DNA from: an unicellular cyanobacterium SU3
Lineage (GTDB): Bacteria > Cyanobacteriota > Cyanobacteriia > Cyanobacteriales > Microcystaceae
Reading direction: 5' to 3'
NCBI GenBank assembly: GCA_002172675.1
Contig: NETF01000203.1
Location: forward strand, 49,139 to 113,138
DNA length: 64,000 nt
Shown here: in pieces, positions 42,142 to 51,631 of the stretch
How positions within the stretch are numbered: position 1 is the first letter of the stretch
Layout of the letters: each line of letters opens with the position of its first letter
Translations under genes and position numbers: made by a program
Notes under the pieces: model-generated
What the model was told of the DNA's origin: nothing
The model's database searches: none
What the model saw: only the letters and a program-made list of their open reading frames with translations

Positions 42142-43941
42142 ATGAAAATATTATTAACTAATAATGAATATGAACTATCTAAATACATATTTCTCAACTA
42201 TGTTAATAAAAGTTCTAAATATAAATCGATAAATAATAAGAAAATTAGTCAAATATCTAAGAGTTTAATTAATATTTTAAGTGATTATGATTATTTAGTT
42301 TTTCAAGATAATATACCAATAGAATTAGAAGCATTTGTAACAGCCTCTATTGAATTTCTTTTAGATAAAGGTATTACTGAAACAATTAAATCGACTTTGA
42401 GAAAAAAACTTCAAATAATTATGGAAGAATTAGGTGTTTCCAGAATTTTCAAGTATGGGGACTATGAATCTTTAATTGAACAAAGTATTAAAAATTCTTT
42501 AAAAACAGACCAATTTAATGGTTTATCAACCCCTGAAATTAATACTCTTAAGCAAATTCTTTTTAATCGTTTGAATAAAGTGGGAAAATTCGATAAAAAT
42601 GATGTTTGTTTTTATTATCACGAATTAACAAAAAATAACTCGAAGATAATTAAAAAAGAATTAGACTTTTCTAAAACTATGTTAGAACCGACAAGACTAC
42701 AACCAGTACCTAACTCAGACAATCAACAATATCAAAAAAATGACCAAATTTTTACAGCCGAAGATTTTACAACTTTAGAAGAACTAGGAAGGAATTCTTA
42801 CGCTGGCCGTGTTACTCTTAAAGCTAAAGATAATCGCAATAGTCAAATCGTTGTGATTAAAAAGTTTCAATTCATTTCTAGCAATTGGGATGGGTACAAA
42901 TTAGTCCAAAAAGAGATAGAAACCCTATCAAACCTTAATCACCCGAATATTCCTAAATATCTAGGACAATACAAAGATGAGCAGGGTTTCTGCTTAGTAC
43001 AGGAGTATATCAATGCCCCCTCTTTGGCTTCTTTCTGGCAATTACCGCTAGAAGAGGTAACGGAAATCGCATCATCAGTTTTGGATATTCTTGTATACTT
43101 GCAAGAACTCAGTCCTCCAGTTTTTCATCGGGATATCAAACCTGAGAACATTTTGTACCACCGAGAAACAAAACAGGTTTACCTAGTCGACTTTGGGCTG
43201 GCTAAGATTGGTACTGGAACCACAACTACCAGTACCATTAATGGTGGGACACTAGGCTTTAGTCCCCCAGAACAACTATTAGGGAAAAGGCTTGATACCT
43301 CCAGTGATTTGTACAGTTTGGGACTCACCTTAATCTGTCTTTTAGGGGGTATTTTTTCAGCAGAAATTAATCAGTTCATTAACTACAAGTTTGAGGTCGA
43401 TTTCTCGAAAGCGATTCCTAATACAATTAATTGGAGATTCAGAGACTATTTAAGCCGATTAATATCTCCTGATCAGAGTAAAAGATTTGTTAATGCACAA
43501 AGTGCAAAGAAAGCTTTAGAAGACTTAAACAAGCTGAAATCTGATTCTTTTCTCTTAAAGGATCATAAAGATAAAGATGAAGATGAATCTTCTTTATTTC
43601 AGGTTTTATTTGAGACAAATATTTTTGGGTATATTTTCACAGGTATGGTAATGCTTGGCCTATCTTATTATGTTTTTTATCCTCTTGTTAATTCGATTAC
43701 AATTTTACAAGATAATTCAATTAATCTAGATTCATTAAGTTTATTAAACGTAAAAAATAAGCTTGTAAAATTATTAGAAACAATGTTTATTATACTGATG
43801 TTTATATTTGGTTTTAGTATTCTCAAGAAAACCGTAGAATACGGAGAATATGATTTTGAGGGATTCCACGTATTATTTTCATTATTTCTTTTGTTCCTAG
43901 TTTGTCGAGGCGTAATTGAGTTACTTTTTAGTCATATCTAA
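42142..43941 (+). CDS. Ser/Thr protein kinase with N-terminal helical module and C-terminal membrane helices
   Basis: 599 aa. The first ~100 residues are a helical module (SLINILSDYDYLVFQ, LEAFVTASIEFLLDKG) resembling the N-terminus of the ATPase at 52283. The kinase domain (about 205-450) has the catalytic HRDIKPENIL, DFG (LVDFGLA) and GTLGFSPPEQ. Three hydrophobic segments follow (about 490-520, 545-565, 580-598). The kinase domain resembles the protein at 15054-16799 (IPKYLxxxxxxxGxCLVQEY). It sits 12 bp behind a 92-aa gene. The shared N-terminal module may recruit the kinase to a partner complex (inference). Confidence 0.88.
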   Translation: MKILLTNNEYELSKYIFLNYVNKSSKYKSINNKKISQISKSLINILSDYDYLVFQDNIPIELEAFVTASIEFLLDKGITETIKSTLRKKLQIIMEELGVSRIFKYGDYESLIEQSIKNSLKTDQFNGLSTPEINTLKQILFNRLNKVGKFDKNDVCFYYHELTKNNSKIIKKELDFSKTMLEPTRLQPVPNSDNQQYQKNDQIFTAEDFTTLEELGRNSYAGRVTLKAKDNRNSQIVVIKKFQFISSNWDGYKLVQKEIETLSNLNHPNIPKYLGQYKDEQGFCLVQEYINAPSLASFWQLPLEEVTEIASSVLDILVYLQELSPPVFHRDIKPENILYHRETKQVYLVDFGLAKIGTGTTTTSTINGGTLGFSPPEQLLGKRLDTSSDLYSLGLTLICLLGGIFSAEINQFINYKFEVDFSKAIPNTINWRFRDYLSRLISPDQSKRFVNAQSAKKALEDLNKLKSDSFLLKDHKDKDEDESSLFQVLFETNIFGYIFTGMVMLGLSYYVFYPLVNSITILQDNSINLDSLSLLNVKNKLVKLLETMFIILMFIFGFSILKKTVEYGEYDFEGFHVLFSLFLLFLVCRGVIELLFSHI

Positions 43942-44041
43942 GATAAAAAAATGTCAGAAATTAGACCTCCTGGTTGATTATCAATCTTTAATTTTGGAAA
44001 AGATTAAAATATTATTTTGAGGAAAAAGAGAAAATTTAGTA

Positions 44042-44137
44042 GCAGGAAGGAGAAAAAAGGAAAAAGATTTAATAGCTCCAATGATTTTTACAGGAAGCTT
44101 AGATGCAACAGGTTTTGAAGGATGGTTAACCTTTTAG
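44042..44137 (+). pseudogene. relic of an IS630-family transposase
   Basis: The frame encodes AGRRKKEKDLIAPMIFTG followed by a stretch with DATGFEGWL and a stop. IAPMIFxGSxDxxGFEGWL is a typical DDE-region segment of IS630 transposases. Only 32 codons remain, with no other part recognisable, so this is a decayed insertion. Confidence 0.7.
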
Positions 44138-44221
44138 AAAAATATTCAGATTTTCTTGACTTTAAAATGAACAATAAAATTAATGAATATGAAACCTTAA
44201 TTTTAAATTGGAGATGTTATC

Positions 44222-45124
44222 ATGAAGACCGAATTAAAAACCCTTAATTACACAGAATTCTTACTATTTTGCTTAGCTAATTTACTTAATAACGATATTA
44301 GTAAATTATCGTTTTACACGGAAGAATTATACAAATATTCAGATCGCTTTTATCAACAGGGTTTAGAAACTCTTAAAGATTATCAAAAGCTTGATAGAAA
44401 CTTGATGCAGGATAATCTAATAGTTTTCTCAGAAACTACTTGGTATTTTGTCTACAAACGCTTTACTCGTTTATCTGAATTAAGTTTTAATAAAGACATA
44501 CAAATTATTTGGGGAGCCTTAGACTATGATTACAAAAACTTCCCTGATCAGCTTTGGAAATATAATAGTGAAGATAGTTTTAGATTATACAGAATTTTTA
44601 AATTCCAATTGCCTTCATTTGTAGTTTACGAAGAAAATGACTCAACTAAATTAATATTTTTTGATCAAGAAATAGCTAGTGAATACTCAAATTGCTTAGA
44701 AAAGAAATACGAAGATTTAGAGTTACGTTTCGTGGTAGAACGCAACAAAAATATTGTTCATGTGGCTAGAGAAGGAACATTCGTTTATTTTAATCCATTA
44801 AGAATAAGTTCTTCTAAGATTTTACTATCAGCTATTAGAATAAACGAAACAGAAATATTATTTTGGCTATGTTTAGCAAAATGCTTGATGAAAATAGATA
44901 CTTTTTTCTGCCCTCAGATGCTTAATGATTATTGGATAGGTAGAACAGAAAAGAAATTTCTGTTAAGTGGAATACTCTTAACTTTTCTCTTGATAATAAT
45001 CTCAGGTTTTCTTGACATAGAAATTTTATTTAATATCTTAGTATTTTTGGGTTTTGGTTTTTTCTATCGTTTTCTTGGGTTAATTGTAGAAATCCGATCG
45101 CGTTCTCTAGACTTTCCTAGATAA
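44222..45124 (+). CDS. hypothetical protein with two C-terminal membrane helices
   Basis: 300 aa. A soluble, aromatic-rich N-terminal part of about 235 aa (many Tyr, Phe, Trp) precedes two hydrophobic helices (about 240-262 and 267-288). A ribosome site is weak. No known family; the architecture suggests a membrane-tethered cytoplasmic domain. It lies 84 bp downstream of the IS630 relic and 44 bp upstream of a small membrane-protein gene. Confidence 0.55.
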   Translation: MKTELKTLNYTEFLLFCLANLLNNDISKLSFYTEELYKYSDRFYQQGLETLKDYQKLDRNLMQDNLIVFSETTWYFVYKRFTRLSELSFNKDIQIIWGALDYDYKNFPDQLWKYNSEDSFRLYRIFKFQLPSFVVYEENDSTKLIFFDQEIASEYSNCLEKKYEDLELRFVVERNKNIVHVAREGTFVYFNPLRISSSKILLSAIRINETEILFWLCLAKCLMKIDTFFCPQMLNDYWIGRTEKKFLLSGILLTFLLIIISGFLDIEILFNILVFLGFGFFYRFLGLIVEIRSRSLDFPR

Positions 45125-45168
45125 CTTGATGGTTTGAGTTAACAACAATAGCATAGCCAATTAAATCC

Positions 45169-45435
45169 ATGAAAAAATCAAAATTAATAATTAAATCTTT
45201 TATTAAAATACGAAACGTAGTAGGAGTTATCTTCTTTACTTTTGCTACTATTTGCAGTCTGTTCCTTCTAGTTTTGGCGATATTTTATATTCTAGGTTTT
45301 GATTTCGATACTAGACCGTTATGTTCGCAACTTTCGCCTCAACAAATAAAAGAAGCAATTCCTACTTTTTGGGATCAATTTAAGTTAGTTATTAGTTATA
45401 TTCTTTTATCGGGGTGGTGTTTTTTTTATGGTTAA
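45169..45435 (+). CDS. small membrane protein
   Basis: 88 aa with two hydrophobic helices (about 15-40 and 70-86) and one Cys in between (PLCSQLSPQ). No family. It is probably in an operon with the 300-aa membrane-tethered protein 44 bp upstream. Short length leaves doubt. Confidence 0.42.
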   Translation: MKKSKLIIKSFIKIRNVVGVIFFTFATICSLFLLVLAIFYILGFDFDTRPLCSQLSPQQIKEAIPTFWDQFKLVISYILLSGWCFFYG

Positions 45436-45528
45436 GATTAGTTTAAATACAAAAATACTTATAAAAATAGTCTTGATTTATCATACTATTAATGATACTA
45501 TGGGTGCATTGGAAACTATCTCCTATAA

Positions 45529-45610
45529 TCAATTAACAATTAATAATTAACAATTGATTAATTCAATTCTTTTACATTGTTCATTATTAATTGTACATTG
45601 TACATTGTTG
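45529..45610. repeat. AT-rich interspersed repeat block
   Basis: CAATTAACAATTAATAATTA, CAATTGATTAATT, then repeated TACATTGT units. Several inverted copies can pair. Blocks like this are dispersed in cyanobacterial genomes; it might also serve as an easily melted region near the origin. Confidence 0.5.
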
Positions 45611-45807
45611 AAATCCCATCGCTCCACTGGAGTTCCCTATTTTTCAATCATGGTTTCTCTTATTCCTCAACATTAATTGAGGTAATAGTATTAGAAGAGG
45701 TTAATCTTTTCCTCTTCTGATATAGAGAACCCCCCATATTTCTATCCTGGGGAAATATCAAGTTTTAGCAATTTTGTCTTTCCCCAGGTTGATTTAGGGG
45801 TAGAATA

Positions 45808-45990
45808 ATGGAAGCCATGCTCATGCAGGTAGTAAATGTGAATCAAATACGAAGAACCACAAAGTCCCACCAAACGCAAAATCGCCGTCCCACTTTAGCC
45901 CTGACAAGCTTATGGACGACGTTTCGCGGAATGGACTTCGTTGTGTTTTGTGTAGATTCACCCCATTCAAAGAAGGAGGTGAAGAAATGA
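45808..45990 (+). CDS. 60-aa basic protein in the replication-control region (Ssr7036-like position)
   Basis: 60 aa: MEAMLMQVVNVNQIRRTTKS, then QNRRPTLALTSLWTTFR and a C-terminus ending SKKEVKK; strongly basic. It has the size and place of Ssr7036 of pSYSA, a small protein encoded in the RNA that likely primes replication, upstream of the Slr7037 Rep. The DNA is less AT-rich than its surroundings, hinting at conservation. A strong AAGGAGG sits at the 3' end, leading to an ATGAGAGCTTTATGA micro-ORF. Sequence similarity to Ssr7036 was not checked. Confidence 0.45.
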   Translation: MEAMLMQVVNVNQIRRTTKSHQTQNRRPTLALTSLWTTFRGMDFVVFCVDSPHSKKEVKK

Positions 45991-46424
45991 GAGCTTTATG
46001 ATTTTCGACTGACGTTGTTCCGTTGGGGCAACGAAACTAAATAATTTTCACCCGCAACTAAACTAATTCTAACACTAGATTTGTGGGATAGGGAATATTT
46101 TTGTCAAATTTTTCGGTAAGAAAATTTTGGTACAGAATACCTATGTTCAGTACAAAAATCATAAACTCAAATATTTCTGCTTTTTTGAGGTTTAATCAAG
46201 ACTCATAAGAGCAGAGCTAGTAAAAAACTCTAAATTAGATAAATTAGCCACAGTTTTCACCGTATAGCTTAAAATTCCGATTTTAAGTGCTTGGGTGATC
46301 AACTTCTAGTATTCCTTTGAACATTGTCTTCTGATGACAAGTGTTCTAATCGCGAACTGTCTGTAATGGCCGTTCTAGTTTGTCGTGCCAAAAAATATGT
46401 CTGCAATCATTCTCTACAATAATC

Positions 46425-49400
46425 ATGAATAACTACAAAATAGAAGAAAAACATTTCACCGAATGGGTACATGGTTCCGGTGTTGATCCCCAAATTGTGG
46501 GATTAAATGTGCGATCGCTATCAGGAACTAACCCCCACGAACATCTACTTTACTCGGATAAATTACCGCGCCGTAACGATGGACGGTTAGCAACAGGATA
46601 CTTGCGTCGTTATGAACACTGGGAACTGGGTGGTTGGTATTGTAATGGAACCGATTTGCTAACCGGTGATGAATCTTTATGGGGGTGCTTTAAACCCGAT
46701 AAACCCAGAATAGTAACTAAAAATGATGGCTTTGACCCGAATCCAACTGAACGTAAACAAAAGCCCATCAAATATGAGCATCCACCCAAGGTTCCGACAG
46801 AAGTATTTGCCCTAAGAGTACCAAGAGCGATCGCAGAGGCGATCGCAGACCGGTACAATGTACCATTACCATTTCCAGAAGAAACAGAGTTTTGGCAATG
46901 GGTGATGAACCATCCTGAAATACCCATTCTTATTACAGAAGGGGCAAAAAAAGCAGGGGCATTGTTCACAGCAGGATATTGTGCGATCGCCTTCCCCGGA
47001 ATCTACAATGGGTACAGGCAGCCGAAAGATGAAGCTGGTAAGAAAACAGGGAAACCTCATCTCATCCCTCAACTGCAAGTATTAGCTCAACCCGGAAGAG
47101 AGTTTTATTTTGGGTTTGACTCTGATAACAAGATAAAAACCATTACCAATGTGAACAAGGCTATTGAGAAAACAGCTAAACTCTTAGAAGAAGCTGGTTG
47201 CCAGTGTAAAGTCATTGAATGGTCCAATGAGCATAAGGGGGTTGATGATCTCATTGTGACTAAAGGAGTAGAAGCCTTTGATCAGGCATACGAAAAAGCA
47301 AAGTCTATCTCCCTATGGAAAGTTAGCCGGTTAAAACAGCTAACTTATAAAGTGGCCGTCGAGATCGATCCCCACCTACGTTACTTGCCTAAATTAGAAA
47401 TTCCTTCAGGAGTAAAACTCATTGGACTCAAAGCCAGAAAGGGACGGGGGAAAACTTATAGTATCGAGGATGAGGTGGCACAAGCTATCCATGATGGGAG
47501 AAAAGTCTTGGTGTTGTCTCATCGACGGCAACTGGTGGCATCGTTGTGCGATCGCTTTGGGTTAGATAACGTCAACGGTTATAGGACCAGTGAAACCGGT
47601 GGGAAATTGGGTTATGGCTTGTGTACCGATTCGTTACGCCAGGACTCACAAGCTAGGTTTAGACCTCATGAATGGATAGATGCCCTGGTGATTATTGATG
47701 AGGTTGAGCAAGTGCTATGGCACACCTTGGCAGCCCATACCAAAGTCAAGGACTATCGAGTAGAGATTCTTAGAAATTTGCAACAAGTCATCGAGGTAGT
47801 TCTCGGTTCTGAAAAGGGACAAGTGTTAGTAGCTGATGCAGATTTGAGCGATGTTAGTCTCGATTATATTCGTAGCTTAGTAGAGAATCCTCCCGAACCC
47901 TACATCATTCACCAAGGTTACAATGCCACCACCATCACTGATGAAGAAAAATGGCAGATTTATAACTATGATCATACCAACCCGAAGCGTTTACTTGCCG
48001 ATTTGTTAGAGCATATTCGACGGGGAGGAAAGCCGTTTATTTGCGTATCGGCACAGAAAAGAAAAAGCCAATTTGGAACCATTAACCTTGAGACGATGCT
48101 CCTCGAATATTTTCCTTCCCTAAGAATACTAAGGATTGATAGTGAAACCATTACCACCCCAGAACATCCGGCTTATGGTTGCATTGAAAGACTTAATGAA
48201 GTCTTACCTCATTACGATGTAGTCCTTTCATCTCCTTCGATTGAAACTGGTGTCAGTGTCGACCTCAAAGGACACTTTACCTCAGTTTGGGGCATCGCTT
48301 GTGGTGTTAGTTCAGATAACTCGGTTTGTCAGGCATTAGCAAGAGTACGAGAAAATATACCTCGTTACCTTTGGGTAGCAAAAACTGGTGGCGAGCGTAT
48401 AGGCAATGGAACCACAAGTGTCAAACAGTTAGTCACCAAGCAAAAACGGGAAACCCTCTCCCATGTAAAACTCTTGTTAGAATCCGAGGACTATGAAATT
48501 TGCGGTATTAACACCGAATTTCAGAACCGGTCATTGTGGTGTTGGGCCCGAATGGCAATCCGAATTAATTTGGGCATGATTGCTTATCGGCAAACGGTAT
48601 TAGATTCCTTGGCCGCCGAAGGGCATTCGATTCATAACGTTGATGAGGTAGCCCGTAGTGTTGGACATCAGTATCTTAATCCAGTCACCAGTCACCAGTC
48701 GCCAGTCACCAATGATGAGCTAGAAGTTAAACCAAATCTTTCAGTGTTGCAGTTTTCTTTGATGGCCATGATCAAATCAGTCGCCAGTCACTCCTCACCA
48801 GTCACCAGTGATGAACAGTTATCAGTTACTAATGAACAATCAGAGGTGCCGAATGCACTGCCCATCTCAAAATCTGAGTGCGTAATTGTCCGTTGCACGG
48901 ACAATGTAAGACGCACGAACTCGGATTTCAAATCCGATTTGAGGGCAGTTAATAATATTTGTACTTTAGCTAAGGGTGAAGATGAGAAAACAAAACTGGT
49001 GACTGGTGACTGGCGACTGGTGACTGTCAAATTAGCGATCGCTTTACTATGGTTATCTTTGGCCCCGGAACCGATGATAGAAGATTTACCCCCCAGTGAG
49101 TTCGTCGGGCAAAAGAATGAAGAAGCCAAACATCTGGGGCATCACCTTAAACAACTTTCGGTAGATAACTGTGGAGTTTATCATCGTCGGGTGAGTGATG
49201 CTGAAACATTAAGCGATCGCGCCTTTGAAGAATTAAAGCGTCGGCAAACCCGAACAACAGAAGAACGACTGCAACTGCACAAGACGGAAATTTGTCGAAA
49301 ATTTGAAGTCGAAGACGTTTCTCCTGAACTGGTTAAATTGGATGAACAACGAGTGTACGCTCGTATGCGACTGCATTACTATGGCACTGTCGGACGAGCT

Positions 49401-50039
49401 TATATGAAGCAGAAGGAGAGGAAAAGATTAGAAAAAATGTTGCAACTGGGCCAAGGTTGTTTGTTCTCTCCCGACTTTAACCGTAATAGTATTTCCGCTA
49501 AGATTTGGGTCTACGAGTTTCTTGACTTCTTTCCTTTGCTACAAAAAACCCAGGTAAGTAAAGACGACCCCGATTTACAGCGATTAGGGGTAGTATCAAA
49601 AGAAATAGCCCGTGATATCAAGTCTATTTTGCACGTAAGCATTAACTCCGACGACAGCCCTGTAGTAGTTTACCGGAAACTACGTCAACCTTTGGGACTT
49701 CCCAAGTTGGTTAAGTTAGGCCGGTTTGGACCAAGGGGCGAGCGGCACTATACTTATGCTAATCCTGACCTTTCTGAACGGTACGAGTTGTTTGACCGGT
49801 GGTTGGCATCAGAAGAACCGTTACCTACCGAAGACCCCACACCAGTTCAATGGGCGATGAGGATGCTGCATCGACTCGAATCTCCTGCACGAAGTTTTGT
49901 TGATAGCACTGAAGCTAACAAGTTTCTACGGGCGATCGATTCTAAACTTACTTCTGTTGTTGATGAAGTTGAAAAAGTTTGTTCTGATTTTTGTCTCCGA
50001 TTTTGGCAAGCTTATGGTTCTGCTATTGTTGATGTCTAA
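46425..50039 (+). CDS. plasmid replication protein, CyRepA1-like primase-helicase (DUF3854)
   Basis: 1204 aa from ATG 46425; the frame is open to a TTG at 46380. Order: N-terminal region; DUF3854/Toprim-like part (about 145-300: PILITEGAKKAGAL, FYFGFDSDNKIKTI); helicase-like ATPase with KARKGRGKTYS (about 340-350) and VIIDEVEQ (about 425); helicase C-part with SSPSIETGVSVD and QALARVRENIPR; a low-complexity linker (about 750-870) full of DNA repeats; a basic helical C-terminus. It resembles Slr7037 of pSYSA, essential for replication, so this should be the plasmid initiator. Many HIP1 sites. The repeats keep the frame. Confidence 0.85.
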   Translation: MNNYKIEEKHFTEWVHGSGVDPQIVGLNVRSLSGTNPHEHLLYSDKLPRRNDGRLATGYLRRYEHWELGGWYCNGTDLLTGDESLWGCFKPDKPRIVTKNDGFDPNPTERKQKPIKYEHPPKVPTEVFALRVPRAIAEAIADRYNVPLPFPEETEFWQWVMNHPEIPILITEGAKKAGALFTAGYCAIAFPGIYNGYRQPKDEAGKKTGKPHLIPQLQVLAQPGREFYFGFDSDNKIKTITNVNKAIEKTAKLLEEAGCQCKVIEWSNEHKGVDDLIVTKGVEAFDQAYEKAKSISLWKVSRLKQLTYKVAVEIDPHLRYLPKLEIPSGVKLIGLKARKGRGKTYSIEDEVAQAIHDGRKVLVLSHRRQLVASLCDRFGLDNVNGYRTSETGGKLGYGLCTDSLRQDSQARFRPHEWIDALVIIDEVEQVLWHTLAAHTKVKDYRVEILRNLQQVIEVVLGSEKGQVLVADADLSDVSLDYIRSLVENPPEPYIIHQGYNATTITDEEKWQIYNYDHTNPKRLLADLLEHIRRGGKPFICVSAQKRKSQFGTINLETMLLEYFPSLRILRIDSETITTPEHPAYGCIERLNEVLPHYDVVLSSPSIETGVSVDLKGHFTSVWGIACGVSSDNSVCQALARVRENIPRYLWVAKTGGERIGNGTTSVKQLVTKQKRETLSHVKLLLESEDYEICGINTEFQNRSLWCWARMAIRINLGMIAYRQTVLDSLAAEGHSIHNVDEVARSVGHQYLNPVTSHQSPVTNDELEVKPNLSVLQFSLMAMIKSVASHSSPVTSDEQLSVTNEQSEVPNALPISKSECVIVRCTDNVRRTNSDFKSDLRAVNNICTLAKGEDEKTKLVTGDWRLVTVKLAIALLWLSLAPEPMIEDLPPSEFVGQKNEEAKHLGHHLKQLSVDNCGVYHRRVSDAETLSDRAFEELKRRQTRTTEERLQLHKTEICRKFEVEDVSPELVKLDEQRVYARMRLHYYGTVGRAYMKQKERKRLEKMLQLGQGCLFSPDFNRNSISAKIWVYEFLDFFPLLQKTQVSKDDPDLQRLGVVSKEIARDIKSILHVSINSDDSPVVVYRKLRQPLGLPKLVKLGRFGPRGERHYTYANPDLSERYELFDRWLASEEPLPTEDPTPVQWAMRMLHRLESPARSFVDSTEANKFLRAIDSKLTSVVDEVEKVCSDFCLRFWQAYGSAIVDV
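48682..49026. repeat. repeat-rich insertion hot spot inside the replication gene
   Basis: Heptamer tracts at 48682-48711 and 48780-48817 (CCAGTCA type) and the inverted type at 48995-49026. A 23-bp perfect inverted repeat spans 48689-48711 and 49004-49026. Between them lies a cruciform: ATTGTCCG/CGGACAAT (48885-48905) inside GAGTGCGT/ACGC-ACTC arms, then CGGATTTCAAATCCG. All lie within the coding frame of the linker. Confidence 0.8.
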
Positions 50040-50164
50040 TCTAGGTTTTTCTATTCTTTTCTATTAGATTTACTAGACACCAATTGTTACAGATTATACA
50101 AAATGTTACTAATAAGAGAACTAGAAAAGTTCTTGATAGAATTTAATGGAAAAAATTAACTAAT

Positions 50165-50179
50165 AAATGCTAAAATAAA
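50165..50179 (+). promoter_or_regulatory. candidate extended -10 promoter
   Basis: AAATGCTAAAATAAA (TG-n-TAAAAT) lies about 25 bp before the ATG 50203. The same TGCTAAAATAAA is found before 59488 and 63509. Confidence 0.5.
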
Positions 50180-50202
50180 AAAGAGAAAAAGAGAGGTTAA
50201 GG

Positions 50203-51216
50203 ATGTGTTTGGAACAAAGACAGCTTTTTAATAGAGCTAAACAGCCATTATTATTTACAGCGAGGGCTTGTTTCTGGGGAAGTTTTCATCCTAATGAAAG
50301 GCAAAATAAACTTAGCTTCGTTGAAGGTTCACTAACAACGTCAGATGGAAGAGATTTTCCAGCCAAAATCAAGAAAAAAGACTGGGAATATCTATAAAAA
50401 AAAGAAAACTTTTATCGAAATCATAATAATTATTGGCGAGCTTATTGTCTTACTAATAAATCAGGAATAATTATTCAAATAGACTTAATTAAACCAATAC
50501 TAAATTTAGTTTTTCCTATTTTATTAGATGAGAGAGGGGAGCTAGTATCTCAAGCAGTGGATTTACTTAAAATTCGGGGAAAAATTCAAAAAATAGAGAA
50601 AAGTCAATTTGGAGTAAGAATAGAACGGAATGATCCTCCAGTTAAAAGAAGACCAGGAAGCCAAAAATTTAAAACTTTTTATCTAACTATTCAAGGGGAA
50701 TTACCTGCTCTAGCTACTCCTGACCAGTTCTGGGAATTTATCTGTATAAGAAAAGGCGATTATTTAAGATTAAAAGAGGGACTTTTAATCACAGAAGAAA
50801 TAGTTGAAAATTGGGATAAAGATTTTCCTGAAAAGCGTCCGACCAGAAAATCAAAACTAGAAAAAATAACAGTAATAGAGAGTCCAACTATTATGATCAG
50901 TGGAAAACAACCAGAAATCACAGTGAAGTTCACCGAGCGTCCTGAATTACCCGAACAAGGGAAGAAAGTAACTTTACAGGTAACAGGAGAAAACGGAATA
51001 GTCATCAAAGGGGAATTAAACCGTAAAACTTTAGCCAAACAGGTACAAAAAATAGATAATTTTGAGGACTGGATAGGAGCTTTTTCAGGTACAATATCAG
51101 AAATTACTTCAGAAGGAGTAGTAATCTTAGAAAGAGGTTCTGTACAAATCTTTGAGCGTAAAAAGAAAGTCAAATCTTCTGACTCTGAGACAAAAGAAGT
51201 CTCTCTATCCAACTAA
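50203..51216 (+). pseudogene. hypothetical protein gene broken by one in-frame stop
   Basis: A frame from 50203 stops at TAA (50395-50397) after 64 codons but stays open beyond it to 51216 with no further stop. The upstream part (ACFWGSFHPNERQNKLSF, VEGSL) and the downstream part (LLKIRGKIQKIEKS, LTIQGELPALATPDQFWEF) each match successive regions of the intact 277-aa protein at 26059-26892. So this is one gene of about 337 codons with a nonsense mutation beside an A8 run. Readthrough or a start at 50557 (219 aa) remains possible. The C-terminus has an extra domain absent in the homolog. Confidence 0.7.
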
Positions 51217-51271
51217 TTGCTAGAATCCTGTATCATTTGAGAATAATTGATAGTTAATAGGTCATAGAACC

Positions 51272-51631
51272 ATGAAGACAGTTACTAATAGAGTATTACC
51301 CAGTCAAGGAACTCATGAACAATTAGAGAAAATTCTAGAAATAGTTAAAAAGCAACTCAAGCTAATTCTCCGAGAAAACTTAACGAATTTAATTTTATTT
51401 GGTTCCCAAGCTAGAAAAGAAGCAAGACTAGAATCAGATATAGATGTTCTAGTAATTTTAAAAAACAAAACTATTGCTGGTGATAAGCATGAGAGAATCA
51501 TTGATCTGATTGCTAACTTATCAATAGAATATGGAGTATTAGTCAGTCTGATTTATATAAATGAGAGACAATGGAAAACTGAAAAAAGTCCTTTATTACT
51601 AAATGTTAGAAAAGAAGGAATTACTTTATGA
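51272..51631 (+). CDS. mntA: MNT-type nucleotidyltransferase antitoxin
   Basis: 119 aa with the minimal nucleotidyltransferase motif: LFGSQARKEARLESDIDVLV (GS...DxD). In MNT-HEPN toxin-antitoxin pairs this protein neutralises the HEPN toxin, often by AMPylating it. The next gene encodes a HEPN protein and overlaps by 4 bp (ATGA), so they are co-translated. The pair is a stability or defence module. Confidence 0.85.
   Translation: MKTVTNRVLPSQGTHEQLEKILEIVKKQLKLILRENLTNLILFGSQARKEARLESDIDVLVILKNKTIAGDKHERIIDLIANLSIEYGVLVSLIYINERQWKTEKSPLLLNVRKEGITL

Larger units (their letters stand above)
45436..46424. other. replication-control/origin region upstream of the replication gene
   Basis: Nearly 1 kb with one small ORF. 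Left part: AATTAACAATTAATAATT-type AT repeats, CCTCAA/TTGAGG and AGAAGAGG/CCTCTTCT stems. A GC-richer core at about 45780-46035 holds the 60-codon ORF and the CGTTG-ggg-CAACG stem (46021-46033). The rest is AT-rich up to the rep start. In Synechocystis plasmid pSYSA the same layout (small ORF ssr7036, antisense RNA, then slr7037) controls copy number in a ColE1-like manner. I infer an analogous function here. Confidence 0.55.

Noticed and set aside
45985..46010. Short ORF ATGAGAGCTTTATGA after a strong ribosome site
   Set aside because: Only four codons; more likely a leader or chance than a gene.
48682..49026. CRISPR array in the repeat-rich part of the replication gene
   Set aside because: Units are heptamers without constant-length spacers, in frame within a coding sequence, and no cas gene is nearby.
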